Below are positions 10,055-20,600 of a stretch of DNA of 27,523 bases, piece by piece. This DNA is from Azolla pinnata (Eukaryota > Streptophyta > Polypodiopsida > Salviniales > Salviniaceae). The notes under the pieces are model-generated. The model worked only from the letters and a program-made list of their open reading frames with translations, was not told where the DNA came from and did no database searches. The position numbers and the translations under genes were made by a program. The number at the start of each line of letters is the position of its first letter. The first letter of the stretch is position 1. The DNA is taken from NCBI GenBank assembly GCA_037176905.1, contig JBBBWG010002227.1, positions 1 to 27,523 on the forward strand, given 5' to 3'.

Positions 10055-10426
10055 GTAGTCAGTTGTTAATCCGATTCGATGATCTGCGGAAGCTAGAACG
10101 CACTACGCCACTCGATTTCGCACTCGGAAATGATCGAGCATGAAGCATGTTTTGGTTGATTGGCTTGTAGAAATGTCATGTAGCCATATCTCTCACCATG
10201 TCATCGATTGGACCGTCAAACTACTTGCTTGTTGCACGAATCGGTCATGCATAGATGCTTGTTTTTTTGCAATCTCTCTTCGCTTTATGATCGCTTCTCT
10301 ACCTCCTTTCGATCTGGATCATAACATGTGGCAAGGGACTTACAAAGTACCAATATTCTCTTGCACTTCTTTTCATTTCCATTGTTTGGATTTGCTTATT
10401 GTTCCATTCGAATCGTTATCAGGACT

Positions 10427-10579
10427 ACAAACAAGCCAAGCAATTGAAGAAGAAAGTACAGCAGCAGCAGAAGCTAGCTTGCAATGCTCCGAATAAACGC
10501 AAAACTCCGGATCCTCTTCACATTGCTGCATTGGCGACGGGCCAACCCTTTAACAAAGATCAGCAGCACGAGGAGTAAA
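10427..10579 (+). pseudogene. Possible terminal exon or gene fragment of unknown identity
   Basis: An acceptor-like ..GTTATCAG precedes a frame of 50 codons ending in TAA: it opens DYKQAKQLKKKVQQQQ, continues KLACNAPNKRKTPDPLHIAA, and ends LATGQPFNKDQQHEE. Composition (Lys/Gln-rich helix, then a basic NKRK stretch) looks like the end of a nuclear protein, not random sequence. No convincing upstream exon was found before it, and 3' it runs into the assembly gap after 115 bp. I do not recognise the family. It may be the end of a short gene, a relic, or chance. Confidence 0.3.
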
Positions 10580-10693
10580 TGCGCGAGAAGCGGGCTAACA
10601 ATACATCGGGGCCAAAACCAAGAGATGCTTTGCTCGAATGTTTCCCCACAACTATCTCACACGCAACGTTCATTCTGGAGCTGAATCGATGCA

Positions 10694-10793
10694 NNNNNNN
10701 NNNNNNNNNNNNNNNNNNNNNNNNNNNNNNNNNNNNNNNNNNNNNNNNNNNNNNNNNNNNNNNNNNNNNNNNNNNNNNNNNNNNNNNNNNNNN
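10694..10793. other. Assembly gap (100 N)
   Basis: Exactly 100 undetermined bases, the conventional placeholder for a gap of unknown length. The true sequence here is missing. The right flank is GC-rich and tandemly repetitive, a likely reason for the break. Confidence 0.99.
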
Positions 10794-10799
10794 TGCCAT

Positions 10800-10960
10800 T
10801 TATGCCCGTCGGATGTACCTCTGCGCCATTCTACGTCTTTCGACGGTGTGGATCAATCGGCTCCGAAGACGCAATACGTACATTCCAGGATCGGCTCATC
10901 GGACGGACCCGCTTGCGCCGTTCTGCAGCTTTCGACGGTCCGGATCGATCGGCAGCTTCA
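10800..10960. repeat. 92-bp degenerate GC-rich tandem repeat at the gap edge
   Basis: Two units offset by 92 bp share GCGCCATTCT / GCGCCGTTCT, CTTTCGACGGT and CGGATCGATCGGC-like blocks (starting at 10823 and 10915). The first unit begins directly beside the gap, so further units may lie in the missing sequence. Confidence 0.6.
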
Positions 10961-10969
10961 AGAAGAGGC

Positions 10970-11080
10970 TGCTGACGTGGACGAGCGGATAGGGCTGGGG
11001 CGGACACGTGGACGGCGGGATGGCCCGGGCCCACTGCCACGTGGACGGTCATCCGTCGCTCTCCACCCGCTGACGTGGCC
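10970..11080 (+). promoter_or_regulatory. ACGT/G-box cluster upstream of the P-loop/CYTH gene
   Basis: Four ACGT-core motifs occur within about 100 bp: TGACGTGG (10974-10981), ACACGTGG (11003-11010), CCACGTGG (11037-11044) and TGACGTGG (11071-11078). Two contain the palindromic CACGTG G-box. Such motifs bind plant bZIP and bHLH factors, including those of ABA and light responses. The location, roughly 600 bp upstream of the ATG in a GC-rich block, suits a promoter, but regulation is inferred. Confidence 0.5.
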
Positions 11081-11139
11081 GGATCTGATTGGTCAGCATC
11101 CCCCCCCCCTTCCTCTCTGTCTCTGTACAATCTGAAGAA

Positions 11140-11630
11140 TTGTATCGCACGCGAAGAAGAAGAAGAAGGAGCAGAAGAAGAAGAAGAAGAAGAAGAAGAA
11201 GGCGATGGCGATGGAGCATCCGAAGCTGTGGAAGGATCAGCGTCAGGCGTAACTGAACCTTCAGGGAAGAAACGGAAGCAGAACAGTGAAGAAGGAGGAG
11301 GAAGAAGAAGAAGAAGACGGAGACGGCGGCGGCGACGATGAAGAAGGAGGAACGAGGAAAATAGACGCTGAGGCAGAAGATTCTGCGGAAAATCGGACGC
11401 TGGAGGAGGAGATTCTGGCTCAGGAGAAGCGGATATTGAAGAAGGACAGGAGTCAATCGGTTGGAAAAGGAAGACGAAGAATTTGCAGCTGTACTAACAG
11501 AAGCTTCAGAAGCGGTTGATCGAAGAAGAGAAGAACAGGACGAGACGTTCCAGGAGACAGACGAAGAAGATAGAGAAGTGGGAGAAGGAGAAGGAGAAGG
11601 AGAAGGAGAAGACGAGGAAGCTAGGTCCTA
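11140..11630 (+). repeat. Long purine-rich GAA/GGAGAA tract before the P-loop/CYTH gene
   Basis: Nearly 500 bp are strongly purine-rich on the plus strand, with GAA runs (about 11154-11200 and 11292-11325) and a GGAGAA run (11580-11611). It probably forms 5' leader or promoter sequence of the gene starting at 11667. It holds a short upstream frame with a good start context (11205-11252, 15 codons plus stop). Acidic/basic open segments occur in all three frames (ends at 11341, 11519 and 11631), partly because GAA repeats rarely give stops. A frameshifted acidic-protein remnant cannot be excluded. Confidence 0.55.
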
Positions 11631-11666
11631 AAGTTTCATGCATCTTTTCTTTGCTTTCTTATAGCT

Positions 11667-14600
11667 ATGGATGATCCTAGCGTCTATCAGATCATTCAGC
11701 TTCACGAGCTTCGGCAACAACAGCCCGATAATAGCAATCCTTCGTCTGTTCTTCAGTCTCTCCCCATCCGTGTGGTATCTTTCTTCACTTTTCGGAATTT
11801 CACAGTATAAGGATCAGTCCATTGCTTTGAAGACGAGTTCATCTCCACGTATTGGATCAGACCGAACCTAATGCTTTGCAAATAATCAGATCCATTTCTG
11901 ATACATTATTTCATTTTCATTTTCTTGATCTGCTTGGGAACTTCTCCTCAGTGTCATTTTTTTCCTCTTACTAACTTTCACTGTATCCAAACGAAGAAAT
12001 TGATTTTGATTTATCTTGCTCTTCTTGCAAACTGTTTGTATTTAGTCTTTTGATGTTGGATACCATCTGATCGTGAGAGCTATCCAAGAGCTTCGAGACA
12101 AAAGGAAAAGCTCAGTTTCAGTAGGAATTGGTGGACCATGTGGTTCTGGCAAATCTAGGTATGGAATCCTGATGCCAGATTCTTTGAGAGTATGTGAATT
12201 GATTTAAAAAGGAAACATGATTTATTAAGAGGAGCTTGAAAATCCATTTGAGATCGTCGAAGACAATCTGTTGATACGAACTATCTGATTTATTACTATT
12301 GTCTTGCAAAATCCAGTCTTGCTGCCAAAATCGCTTCTGTGTTTGGTGCAACTGTAGCCATCCTTGAAATGGAGCATTATCAAGATCCTTCAATTTCGTC
12401 TGATGATAGCAATGACCTGGATACTGTAGATTTTCCCCTACTGATCAAGGACCTTGAGGTTCATCATTTTTCTCAATTTACTGAAGGCTCTGATTTGATT
12501 ATATCTGCTTTTTTCCAGTCCTTACAAATTTTCACATTCGTAGAGTTTGTTGCATGGGAAGGAGATAATGATGCCGCAGTTTGATTTTCAACAAAAGAAA
12601 AGATTAGGATACAAGGTTGTCAATGCCCCTAAATCTGGTGTGGTAAGAATAAGTTTTCTCTTCTTCAAAATTTTCATTCACGAATCTTAACAATGGCAGT
12701 GTTGTAATATTTATCAGCCAGGAACTTCTTCTGTTTATCTATCTGCATTAGAAACTTTTCTGTACAGTGTCTAGATGAAAGAAAACGAAAATGTTTTAAC
12801 CTTAGAACCAGTCATAGTGCTTGGTTGTTGACTGATATCAAAAGATCTGGTATGGTAAGAATGGCTCGTTCTTTCCATGTCTCGATGCAATGTTTTTTAT
12901 TCACGTAGTTCTACTGCATACCAACGGAAACTAGCACCAAGGGATGTTTGGCATAATGACTTTGTAAAAGGTTTCACCTTCACACTTTTACACAAGGAGA
13001 CTATTCTGATCCTAGAAATAGAACTTATATAGTGCAAGGGAAAGCATGTATTTCTTTTGCGTTGAGCGGAGGTCCCATTTTTCCAATCAGTTTAAAAGAA
13101 ACACATTTTTCTAGAGAGAAAAATGCTAGTTTTAGTGATTGTCACTTATAAAAGCTCTTCTAATAAGAATGCCATGCTCGTTTTCAGTCTTGATGCACTG
13201 AATTTCAATGATCAATAAGTCTAAAGTGTATTAATTAGGAAACTGAGACCTGTACCCTGGAAAGGCTCCTTCCCAGTCACTCGATAATAAATTTGGGAAA
13301 TAAAGATTTGGAAGGAAGGACATTGTTCTTGGGTGTATGATACAGAGAACGGGTTCCTGTTGTTTGATGCCCCCTTTTTCTAAGTCACTTTGTGAAACAG
13401 ATATCATCTTCGATTAAAGTCTGATATTTTGGACTTTTGTAAAGGTATATGCCCATTGATGTTCACATGTTAGTATCATTTCTATTGCCTTGCCACCTAT
13501 TTAGTTGGCAAGCCCTGTTAGCGTCTCGTGAAACTACCTGAGCTATGCTGAGATATCACTTACTGACACTAATTGATAACAAATTGAGGAGGGCATTTAC
13601 TACTATTATGGTAGTTTCTCCGAGACATATCTGACTTTCTATGAAAATGTATTTTACAGATCAAGAAATATAGCCAAGACTAATTTGTATTGTCCAATCA
13701 GGTAATATTGGACGGGACATATGCATTAAACTCAAAGCTGCGTTCTTATCTTGATATCAGAGTAGCTGTGGTAAGTTTAGTGTGATTATTCATACTTATA
13801 TCAAAGCAGATACTTATATGTGATTGTTCCTTTTTCAAAAAATTAAATTTTTATTGAGCATTGTAAATAGGTGGGTGGAGTGTATTTCAATCTTCTCTCA
13901 AAGGTACTTCGGGACATATCTGGCAGTGCATTGTCAATTGACCAACTGATTGACAGCATTTTTCCATCATTTAGAGAGCATATTGAACCAGATCTCCATC
14001 ATGCCCAGGTATACTCAGCATTACCTCTTTCCTTCTGCTAGAGTATTTTCTGGAAAAATTGGTGAATATAGGTTACTCGAATTCGTTTGGCATAGTTTTA
14101 TGGTGGTTTATTCTTTATACAGCTTGGGAATTGATGCATTTGACAAACACGTAAATAAAATTTATCATTATAAGCCTGTAAACATACTGGCATGCAATCA
14201 TCTGATTGTGGAAAACAATGGGTTAGCCATATCGATTCATATGAAAATGTAAAGGTCTTATACCATGGGGCCAATATGGTCTTGTTATGCATTTGATGTT
14301 AATGTAACACTGCTAACTGGGGAACCAATTGATGTCCTGAAGGTATTGTATTTTGTTGTTCCTCAGATCTACTGCAGCAATAGTTTTAAATCATCCTTAC
14401 GTGAACCATATTATATATTGAAAATGGATAAACAGGTATTGATCTTGAACCATAGCCTCTGATTGTAAGGAGAAAAGCCAAGGTTTATGGCCACAAGATT
14501 TTGCTTATTTTTCTTTATTTTTATAATAACACATGCAGTTCCTCACCAAAAATGTTAGTGCTTTGTACAACTCGCAGAAGCGTTATGAAAGGTGAACCTT

Positions 14601-17600
14601 TTATATGTCTGTCTGTATGCATGCATGCATCTATATATATGTGAATGTTCCAGTATGTATGTATGCATGCATGCATCTATGTATATGTGAATGTTCCAGT
14701 ATGTATGTATGCATGCATGCATCTATGTATATGTGCATGTTCCAGTAAAGGAAATCTGATCAAGCTATAGACAATGGCAGGTCTATTGAGATTTATTTAA
14801 GGCCACCATTCGCTACAGACCAAGGGCAGACAAATGACTGGATTAAAATACGGCAGTGTGGGATCAGATATGATGCTGCTTGGGGGGATCAGAGGATAGT
14901 GGACAAACATTTCATTATCAAACCGAAGGTTGAATTTGAGGTGAGGTAGGAATAAGCTCCGATTTATTATTGTAAACAAAGATTCATTTGATTGCACTTA
15001 TTTTGCCACAACAATTCTTAACTTTAATGAGATGTATCATTTGTTTTTTATTATTGTGTGCTCATAAAGTGGACAAGGGATGTTTTCCTTCATTTTCTTT
15101 GCCTGCAGCCTTCAGTTATATCATAAAAAGTGCACTGCCTTGAGACATATTTTCAATGAGATAAACAAGCGGAATTCTGGCTGCTTGCCAAAGGCACATG
15201 CCATTTTCTGTTTAATATCATATGCTTCTCTTATAAGCAACTCATTAAGCAGAGAGTAACTTGCATTTTCGTACGTTTGCACTAAGAAGAAAATCAGACC
15301 CTACTTTAAGATACTGAAGGGCAACTCAAATTTCTACACAAAGGGCTAGAACACATCATCTGTTCTGCTCAAAATCTAGTTTTTGAGATTTTGGAGGAGA
15401 TAGCTTTTTGGGAGCTGTTTCTGCCCATCCCTATTGGGTTCAGCCAAGAAAGAGGGACATTACTTGAATTCTTTTAGTATTCTTCCTCTTCTATAAGATG
15501 GGAGGGAGATATCCATGTTGGAGGTGAGAAATTACATAAAAGCTTACCACTAGCTTGCTGGAAGAAGGGGCTAGGGCCCCATTGTTTTTGTAAGGTGATC
15601 ATGCCATACCTGCTGTTTAGATAGTGTATGGTTATCACCCATACTTCTTATACAACTGCTGCTGGCAGAGTGTCTCTGATTGAATTGATGCGGGCATCTG
15701 GAAACCCACATGCACCTCATTGTAGCTTCGCTTATCAGCTTCCAATTCACATCTTCAATAGATTCCTACTCCATTTTGAATTGAGCTGTATGCACTTATC
15801 TGTATCTTCATGAAACCGGAATACTCTTTCTGGAAATGTTGACCAAAATGCAAACCCCCATGAATAGACTTTCTTATCATGACAGTTCAAATGAATTCTC
15901 CACAAGCCTGTTGTGCATGCTTGCATTTTCGGAGACATTATCTTATCATTTCTATCTGGGCTCTGCATATTATACTTTCGCTGGCTGACATAATCATTAT
16001 CTGCATTCTCCTGTTGGCAGTGCTTTCTGCCATTATATGAGGTTTGTAGTTGCTTTCTGCCATTAGAATTTGGTGACTCAGTTTGAGCGAGTACTGGAAT
16101 AACTGTAAAACTTTAGTACTTGACTTGGGTGTTGGGGCCTCTCCATTCCTATTCCCCTGGGTTGCTTGCTTCGCAGTTTATCTAATGGTGTGCTGCAAAT
16201 ACCCAAAAATCTTCTGTTTTCTCTAGCTGTGCTTGGTTAAGGATCAAATCACCACTTCTTTTGTTTCTTTTGGATTATGCCTCATGGTATTAAATGAGAA
16301 TGTGGCAGCTCAGTTTGACTGAGTACTGGGACAACAGTAAAATTTTAATACTTCCCCTTGGTGTGTAAGAGGCTCTGCATTCGTATTACCGTGGGTTCCA
16401 TATCAGTTTATGTAATGGTGTGACTGCAAATACCACAATCTTCCATTCTGTTCTAGCTATGGTCAAGTCAGGATCAATCTACCATTTTGTTTCCATATTA
16501 TTATAAATTGTAGTATAACATTATAATAATATTTTAGGCATTGCAAGCTGATTTCCAGTGTGTTCTATTGTTATTCATATTATTCATAAGTTAGTATATG
16601 GGACCAAGCTCAAGTATTTGGTAATATCTCAAAAGCATTGCAGGTTGATTTGTATTGCGTTCAATTGTTATTTTTGGTACTAATAAACTTATATGTGGAA
16701 ACTAGGTCAAATGTGGATGAGAATAGTATATTCTATGTTCTTGTATGATAAAGACTTTGGCAAGGTCCTTCACCAATGAAATCTGAAGCACATCAATCTC
16801 ATCTGTCTGCTTTCAAGTAGCAAGTTTAATGGATGACATCACGCTTGTCTTAGTTAGGTTTTCTAGTCAGTAGCTGTGTGTGATGGCTCCTATATATGCT
16901 CGAGTGGCTAGTGAAATAATTAAAATTATTTAAAAAATCTTAATAATAATCCACTAGCTGATTAACTATTACAGGTTGGAAAGGAAACGTTGGGAGGCTT
17001 GCTGGCTCTTGGTTACCAAATAGCAGTGAGCTATAAAAGAGAGAGTGAAATCATTGATGATGGCATGATTTGTATATGTATAGAAACAATTGATGACTTG
17101 GAGAAGACATTTATTTTAGTGAAGGGAAAAGAGCGCAAGGTATAATTGGTGTTCTTGCTTCCAATTTTTTTCATTCCCTCATTGTCTTGTTAATTGTTTC
17201 TGTTATTGTCTCTCTTTCATTCATAGGTTGTTACAGCGAAAGCATTTTCATTAGGTATGGAAGGGCCATGGATTACAAAGTCATATTTGGAAATGATGCT
17301 TGAAAAACAAGGTAGAACTGGAGGAAAATTCTGAAGTACTCGAGTTCTCATTTGTTTGTTTTTCCTACGATGCCCTTGATTAAGCCTATGTCAAGAAATT
17401 ATGAGTCCCGTTTCCTCAACTATTTGGCTATTTGAGTAACTGCATGGTCAATCCACCTTTTTTGAGGGGGATAGTTCACTGTCATTTTTGTCAAGATAAA
17501 TGAAAGCGCAGGGTCATTTCTGTGAACATTGAAACACGTGTTGGTGTCTTAGAGTTTTTCCCTTTTGTATGCATGCATTTGTGTCTATACATCCATATAG

Positions 17601-20600
17601 GTTTACTTCATATAATCTTGCAGGTCTGCCACGACTTGATTCTCCTCCACTTCCAATGTCAGTATTTCAAGGCCCCACTTCCCCAAGACTATTGGCCAGT
17701 GGAGATAGTAAAATTATTTCACCAAAGCCTGTGCGACTACAGCCCTCTCTTCAATCCAAGATGCCAGATGCAACAGAACCATGGACTCGGTCGCCCAGAA
17801 AAGCAGAGATGGAAACATCTACAGCTATTTGGCGCATTGCTTCAACAGAGGCACTTGCTGGAAAGGCAACTGCAGGTATTGCTCATACAGGATGTGTCGC
17901 ATTTTCTGCTGATTCCATTTATCATTATACAATTTTGAATTACAGGATCTGATTCTGTGGGAGACCCTGTGAGAGCAGGCATGCATATTCAGGCCATGGC
18001 AGAAGCATTTGATTTTGATAGAGGGCTTCTGCTTGCAGTGCAAGGGGTCCAGGTAAAGAATTTATATGATCACAGTGTTTTTTTCACATTATCTGGTACT
18101 TTCGACAGCTCCAAAAGTCATCCCATCTTTTCTGTCAGGCATTGCTGAACGCAAAAGGACCCCCTGTAATTGTGGGCATAGGTAAATCAACACTTCCCTA
18201 TTTCAAATGTCGATGGCAATGTCCAAACATGCTTTTAGTTGAATCATCGAGATTTGGATAGCTTTTCATGTCATTCTGACCTTTAGTTTATGAAAGGGGG
18301 GCCAAGTGGTTCTGGAAAGACAAGCCTAGCATACAAGATGGCAAACATTGTTGGCTGTGAAGTTATATCTCTGGAAAACTATTACAAATCAGAACAAGTG
18401 AGAGAATTCAAATATGATGATTTTACATCACTTGACTTACCACTTTTGCTGAAGGTATGTGTATTTATGATGGCATTCATCCAGGTCCTCTATATTTATG
18501 TGCATCCACATTTACCAATTATAGAAAGAAGTCATATGTAAAAATAAAAGCTCAATTGTGCTCCGTTGGCAGAATATTCAAGAGTTAAGGAAACAATCAT
18601 CTGCAATGGTTCCTCTTTTCAATTTTGAGAAGAACGTACGGAGTGCTTACAAGTCAGTTGAAATCTCCAAGGACTGTGGAGTTGTACGTACTCTGGCATT
18701 TATACTCCTAAAGAGTCAAATTTATTATGTTTCTAGATGAGTTAAACAAGAACAGCCTTCAAGCTGTTAAATATTTTTTGATCTGGGTTTGTATTCATTT
18801 TACTACAACGATCCTATACCATGAATCAATACTTCCATAAAAACAAGGCCCAGGACTGTGTTTATCTAAAGATGCACATGCCTTTGAGAAACTTGCATTT
18901 CATCTCCTGTTAATGTGGTGGGCATTGTCAATGTTGTTTTAAATGATCTTTTATAACGTTTCACAATTAATTTGTACTACTGCAAAGTTGTCATAGCTTT
19001 TGCTTGCTTGGAATCATCCATATAATCATTATTTGCGGTTCTTTGATATCTGAATTATTGTCAGCCTGCATGCACTAGTACACTTTCTGTCAATTTGTTT
19101 TAGTGTCCCTCTAAATCAAAAGGATAGGATACAAAATAATGTTTTAGTCCTTGGAACAACTTCCCCGTCTCTTTTGTGTGGTCATCCAATTATGCGTGTA
19201 CACTATAACCAACAATATGGCTGTTAAAATAATAATGCAATTAGAGAACAACTTATGTAATAAATGTTAAAATAAATTTTCTAAGGATTCCCATGATCAT
19301 GTGCAGGTTATTATTGAAGGAGTGTATGCTTTGCATCCAAATATACGCAACATCTTAGACTTTTGGATTGCTGTTGTAAGTTTATATTTTCAGCATGGGG
19401 CTAGGATCTTTGTTCCTATGCATTTATGGTGGTTTTCATGTTCTCAATGATTGGCAGGTTGGTGGTGTTCATTCTCACCTCATTAACAGGGTTCAAAGAG
19501 ACTTGGAGAGAATCTCAAGGCCCTTACCGACACAAGAAATCATGAGAACTGTTTTTCCAATGTTTCAGCAGTATATTGAACCTGATCTTGTTCATGCACA
19601 TGTAACATGCGTAACTTTTATTAATCTCATTTTGTTCTCACTTCACTCATATCTAGCTAAGGCAAATATCTTGGTATGTAAGACACTGTCAGTTATTCTT
19701 GGTAACGTTCTTTGAAATTGGTACCTGAAATTTGAATGTGTGGCTTGAGTCATGTCATTTATTCTATGGGACTGCAGGGTTTATAATATTAAAACGGGTT
19801 TATACTATGTATACAATATAACTATCTTGGGAATCATGCTTGTTTTATTTTTACTTATCGGAATGCTTATAACTTGTTTAATTATCCTTGTTATTTATTT
19901 CTTATGCAGTTGAAAATACGGAATGACTTTGACCCAGTTCATTCAGCAGACAGTTCCATGTTTGTACTGAAGAGCAGTAAACAGGTTAGACGCTCCCAAA
20001 GTTTATAACTGAAAATGGCCAGTAGATGTTTGCTTTGTTTTGGAAACTTCACAACGTCTTGATCTGAATTAAAAAACTTATTTAGTGACATTCTCTGCCA
20101 TTCACATACAACTAGGCTTTTTCATAGAAAAACGAAGTGAAAACATCTACCAGCTTTAGCATATTATATTTGATTTCATAATAAACTGGACTCTTCAAAC
20201 TACTATATCAACTGACTTTTTAGTTCTTACTTTTAGACTTTCATGGCAAGGGCAGCACAGTGAATTGAGATACACATACATTTTTTCCATTTCGTCATAT
20301 GAAAATTACTATATCTGGTAGCATGAAATAGAGATACATACATTATTCTGGTATTGCGATAGAGGTTTTCGCATGCATTATTCTGGATTATATTTGTGTC
20401 ACTTGAGTCCTGCAAGCCATTGTAAGAAATCCTAGCTATATTTGGATGGCCTTTATGGGTATTTGTAAAATACTTAACAACCAGCCTTGTAAATCAGTAT
20501 ATTTTTGGTTACACAGGTTCCTGTAAAAGACATTGTGAAAGTTCTGGATCCCGAAAGAGTATCTGCTACAGTGCAGCGCTTCACTGACATATATTTGCAC

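Larger units (their letters stand above)
14941..16974. other. Intron 9 of the P-loop/CYTH gene (2.0 kb) with diverged repeats
   Basis: The longest intron in the window. It contains the two diverged repeat pairs listed separately (16077-16490 and 16535-16690). The first 1.1 kb shows nothing recognisable; the open frames at 15628-15813 and 15747-15968 have no coding character. Confidence 0.6.

Noticed and set aside
11049..11456. Minus-strand 135-aa frame with poly-Leu
   Set aside because: It is the complement of the GAA/GAG purine tract (CTT/CTC giving Leu and Phe); low complexity only.
12001..17311. Treating the first P-loop/CYTH module as a separate gene ending near 17311
   Set aside because: The exon ending at 17311 splices in phase 1 to 17624 and the frame runs on to a single stop at 22557; the two-module layout matches a known plant architecture.
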